Source of the DNA: Desulfobacteraceae bacterium
Lineage (GTDB): Bacteria > Desulfobacterota > Desulfobacteria > Desulfobacterales > Desulfobacteraceae
DNA: 6,612 nt
Direction: 5' to 3'
Assembly (NCBI GenBank): GCA_015486915.1
Contig: WFQS01000659.1
Coordinates: 1-6,612 of the forward strand
This document shows positions 5,826-6,612 of this stretch, in pieces. Under the pieces are notes generated by a model. It was given only the letters and a program-made list of their open reading frames with translations, was not told the origin of the DNA and did no database searches. The translations under genes and the position numbers were made by a program. How positions within the stretch are numbered: position 1 is the first letter of the stretch; every line of letters starts with the position of its first letter.

Positions 5826-6612
5826 GCTTATATCTCACAATCTTTTTGTATAGCCGTTTTCTAAGGTAGCTATCTAATATATCAGCCTGACAAACAGCAG
5901 GCGATTCATCAATCTTACAAAAGTACTCCTCCAAAAACCCTTTCTGTTTTCGGATATGTTCTTCATGCCATTCCTGCCGAAAATCATCATCGGTTACCAA
6001 TCTCAACAACAGGCTTTCGAGTTTTTCTGTACTATCTACATAATCAGCAGCTCCTTCGTAAATCTTAAAATGTCTCTCGCGATCTAGAATACAACATATA
6101 ACCGGGCGATCAAATAGCATAGCCTCTATGCCAAGGGTAGAAAATTTCGTAATTAGTATATCTGCGGCATTGAGCGCATGATAAGGTAACATTTTGTTAT
6201 CAATTATAAATACATTTTTAAAATCTTCATGGCTGTTAATCAGATCCTCCAAGATGTCAGCTTTATGGCTTGGATGAGGCTTTACCAGCAGAGCTACAGA
6301 TGAATGTCTGCCAGCAAATTCAAGCAATGTCATTAAAGTGGCAGTTTGTTCTTGCTGAGACATAAAACCGCGTAAAATCACATTAGGATCAAAAAGTATA
6401 TAAATAGAAAATGTAATCGGTATTCTCAAATATGAGCGAGATTTTGTTGTGCTATATTTTTTTTTAAAATCCGTTAGGCCCTCATACCTTGCCTGCCCAC
6501 AGATTTTGATGTTAGTCGATGGAATATTGTTTGACCGAATCGCCATTTTCCTATGGATTTTGCCAGCAACAAATAGTAAATCAACCGGACTATCAGGATC
6601 TTCATAAGGCCA
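5818..6612 (-). CDS. GT-B-like capsule polysaccharide / CDP-glycerol glycerophosphotransferase-type protein (5' end outside window)
   Basis: The frame is open from the window edge; an internal ATG at 6546 is not the real start, because 22 further codons upstream (WPYEDPDSPVDLLFVAGKIH...) are open and fit the protein. Counting from the edge, 264 residues are visible. VDLLFVAGKIHRKM followed by IKICGQARYEGL is the usual linker region where such proteins read a G-x-x-R/P-R-x-D-like motif. VKPHPSH (110-116) and ADILITKFSTLGIEAMLFDRPVI (150-172) are the C-terminal-domain signatures of CDP-glycerol:polyglycerophosphate transferases and related capsule enzymes with a UDP-GlcNAc-2-epimerase-like GT-B fold. 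Such proteins move a sugar or glycerol-phosphate onto a polymer, or act in capsule export. I cannot choose between these roles. The stop TAA is inside the sulfotransferase start region (5818-5825 overlap), which suggests coupled translation. Confidence 0.78.
   Translation of the reverse strand, partial: WPYEDPDSPVDLLFVAGKIHRKMAIRSNNIPSTNIKICGQARYEGLTDFKKKYSTTKSRSYLRIPITFSIYILFDPNVILRGFMSQQEQTATLMTLLEFAGRHSSVALLVKPHPSHKADILEDLINSHEDFKNVFIIDNKMLPYHALNAADILITKFSTLGIEAMLFDRPVICCILDRERHFKIYEGAADYVDSTEKLESLLLRLVTDDDFRQEWHEEHIRKQKGFLEEYFCKIDESPAVCQADILDSYLRKRLYKKIVRYKHD

Overview
The window is a piece of a bacterial surface-polysaccharide (capsule, O-antigen or exopolysaccharide) biosynthesis locus, with every chromosomal gene on the minus strand. 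In transcription order, right to left, it holds: a GT-B-like capsule/CDP-glycerol-transferase-type protein (5' end outside the window), a PAPS-dependent sulfotransferase, an insertion sequence, a TIGR04325-type putative methyltransferase, a class I SAM methyltransferase carrying a frameshift, an extended-SDR NAD(P)-dependent sugar epimerase/dehydratase, and a DegT/DnrJ/EryC1/StrS aminotransferase (3' end outside the window). Genes on each side of the insertion sequence overlap by 4 to 8 bases, as in translationally coupled operons.

The region from 3331 to 5009 is the only break in that packing. It holds a 1346-bp IS481-like element (3593-4938) bounded by a 20-bp terminal repeat that occurs twice at each end. 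Its transposase is in the same orientation as the host genes but is broken by a frameshift at an A8 run and by an in-frame stop, so it looks dead. Just left of it, at about 3475-3542 on the plus strand, is a short remnant that I read as the ribosome-binding site and first codons of an ISL3-family transposase. The site has therefore probably received more than one mobile element.

Functionally, the left half probably makes and methylates a modified sugar: the SDR enzyme and the aminotransferase act on a nucleotide sugar, and the two methyltransferases act on the sugar or glycan. The right half transfers or decorates with a phospho-polyol/sugar and with sulfate. The exact sugar cannot be read from the window.

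The organism is a bacterium with an AT-leaning genome, ATG starts and Shine-Dalgarno sites. The mix of IS481-like and ISL3-like sequences with a sulfotransferase-bearing glycan locus is typical of environmental bacteria, but I cannot name a phylum. I found no RNA gene, CRISPR array or origin, and nothing that amounts to a wholly new system. The best leads are the two probable frameshifts, the unusual catalytic motif of the SDR enzyme, and the duplicated terminal sites of the insertion sequence.
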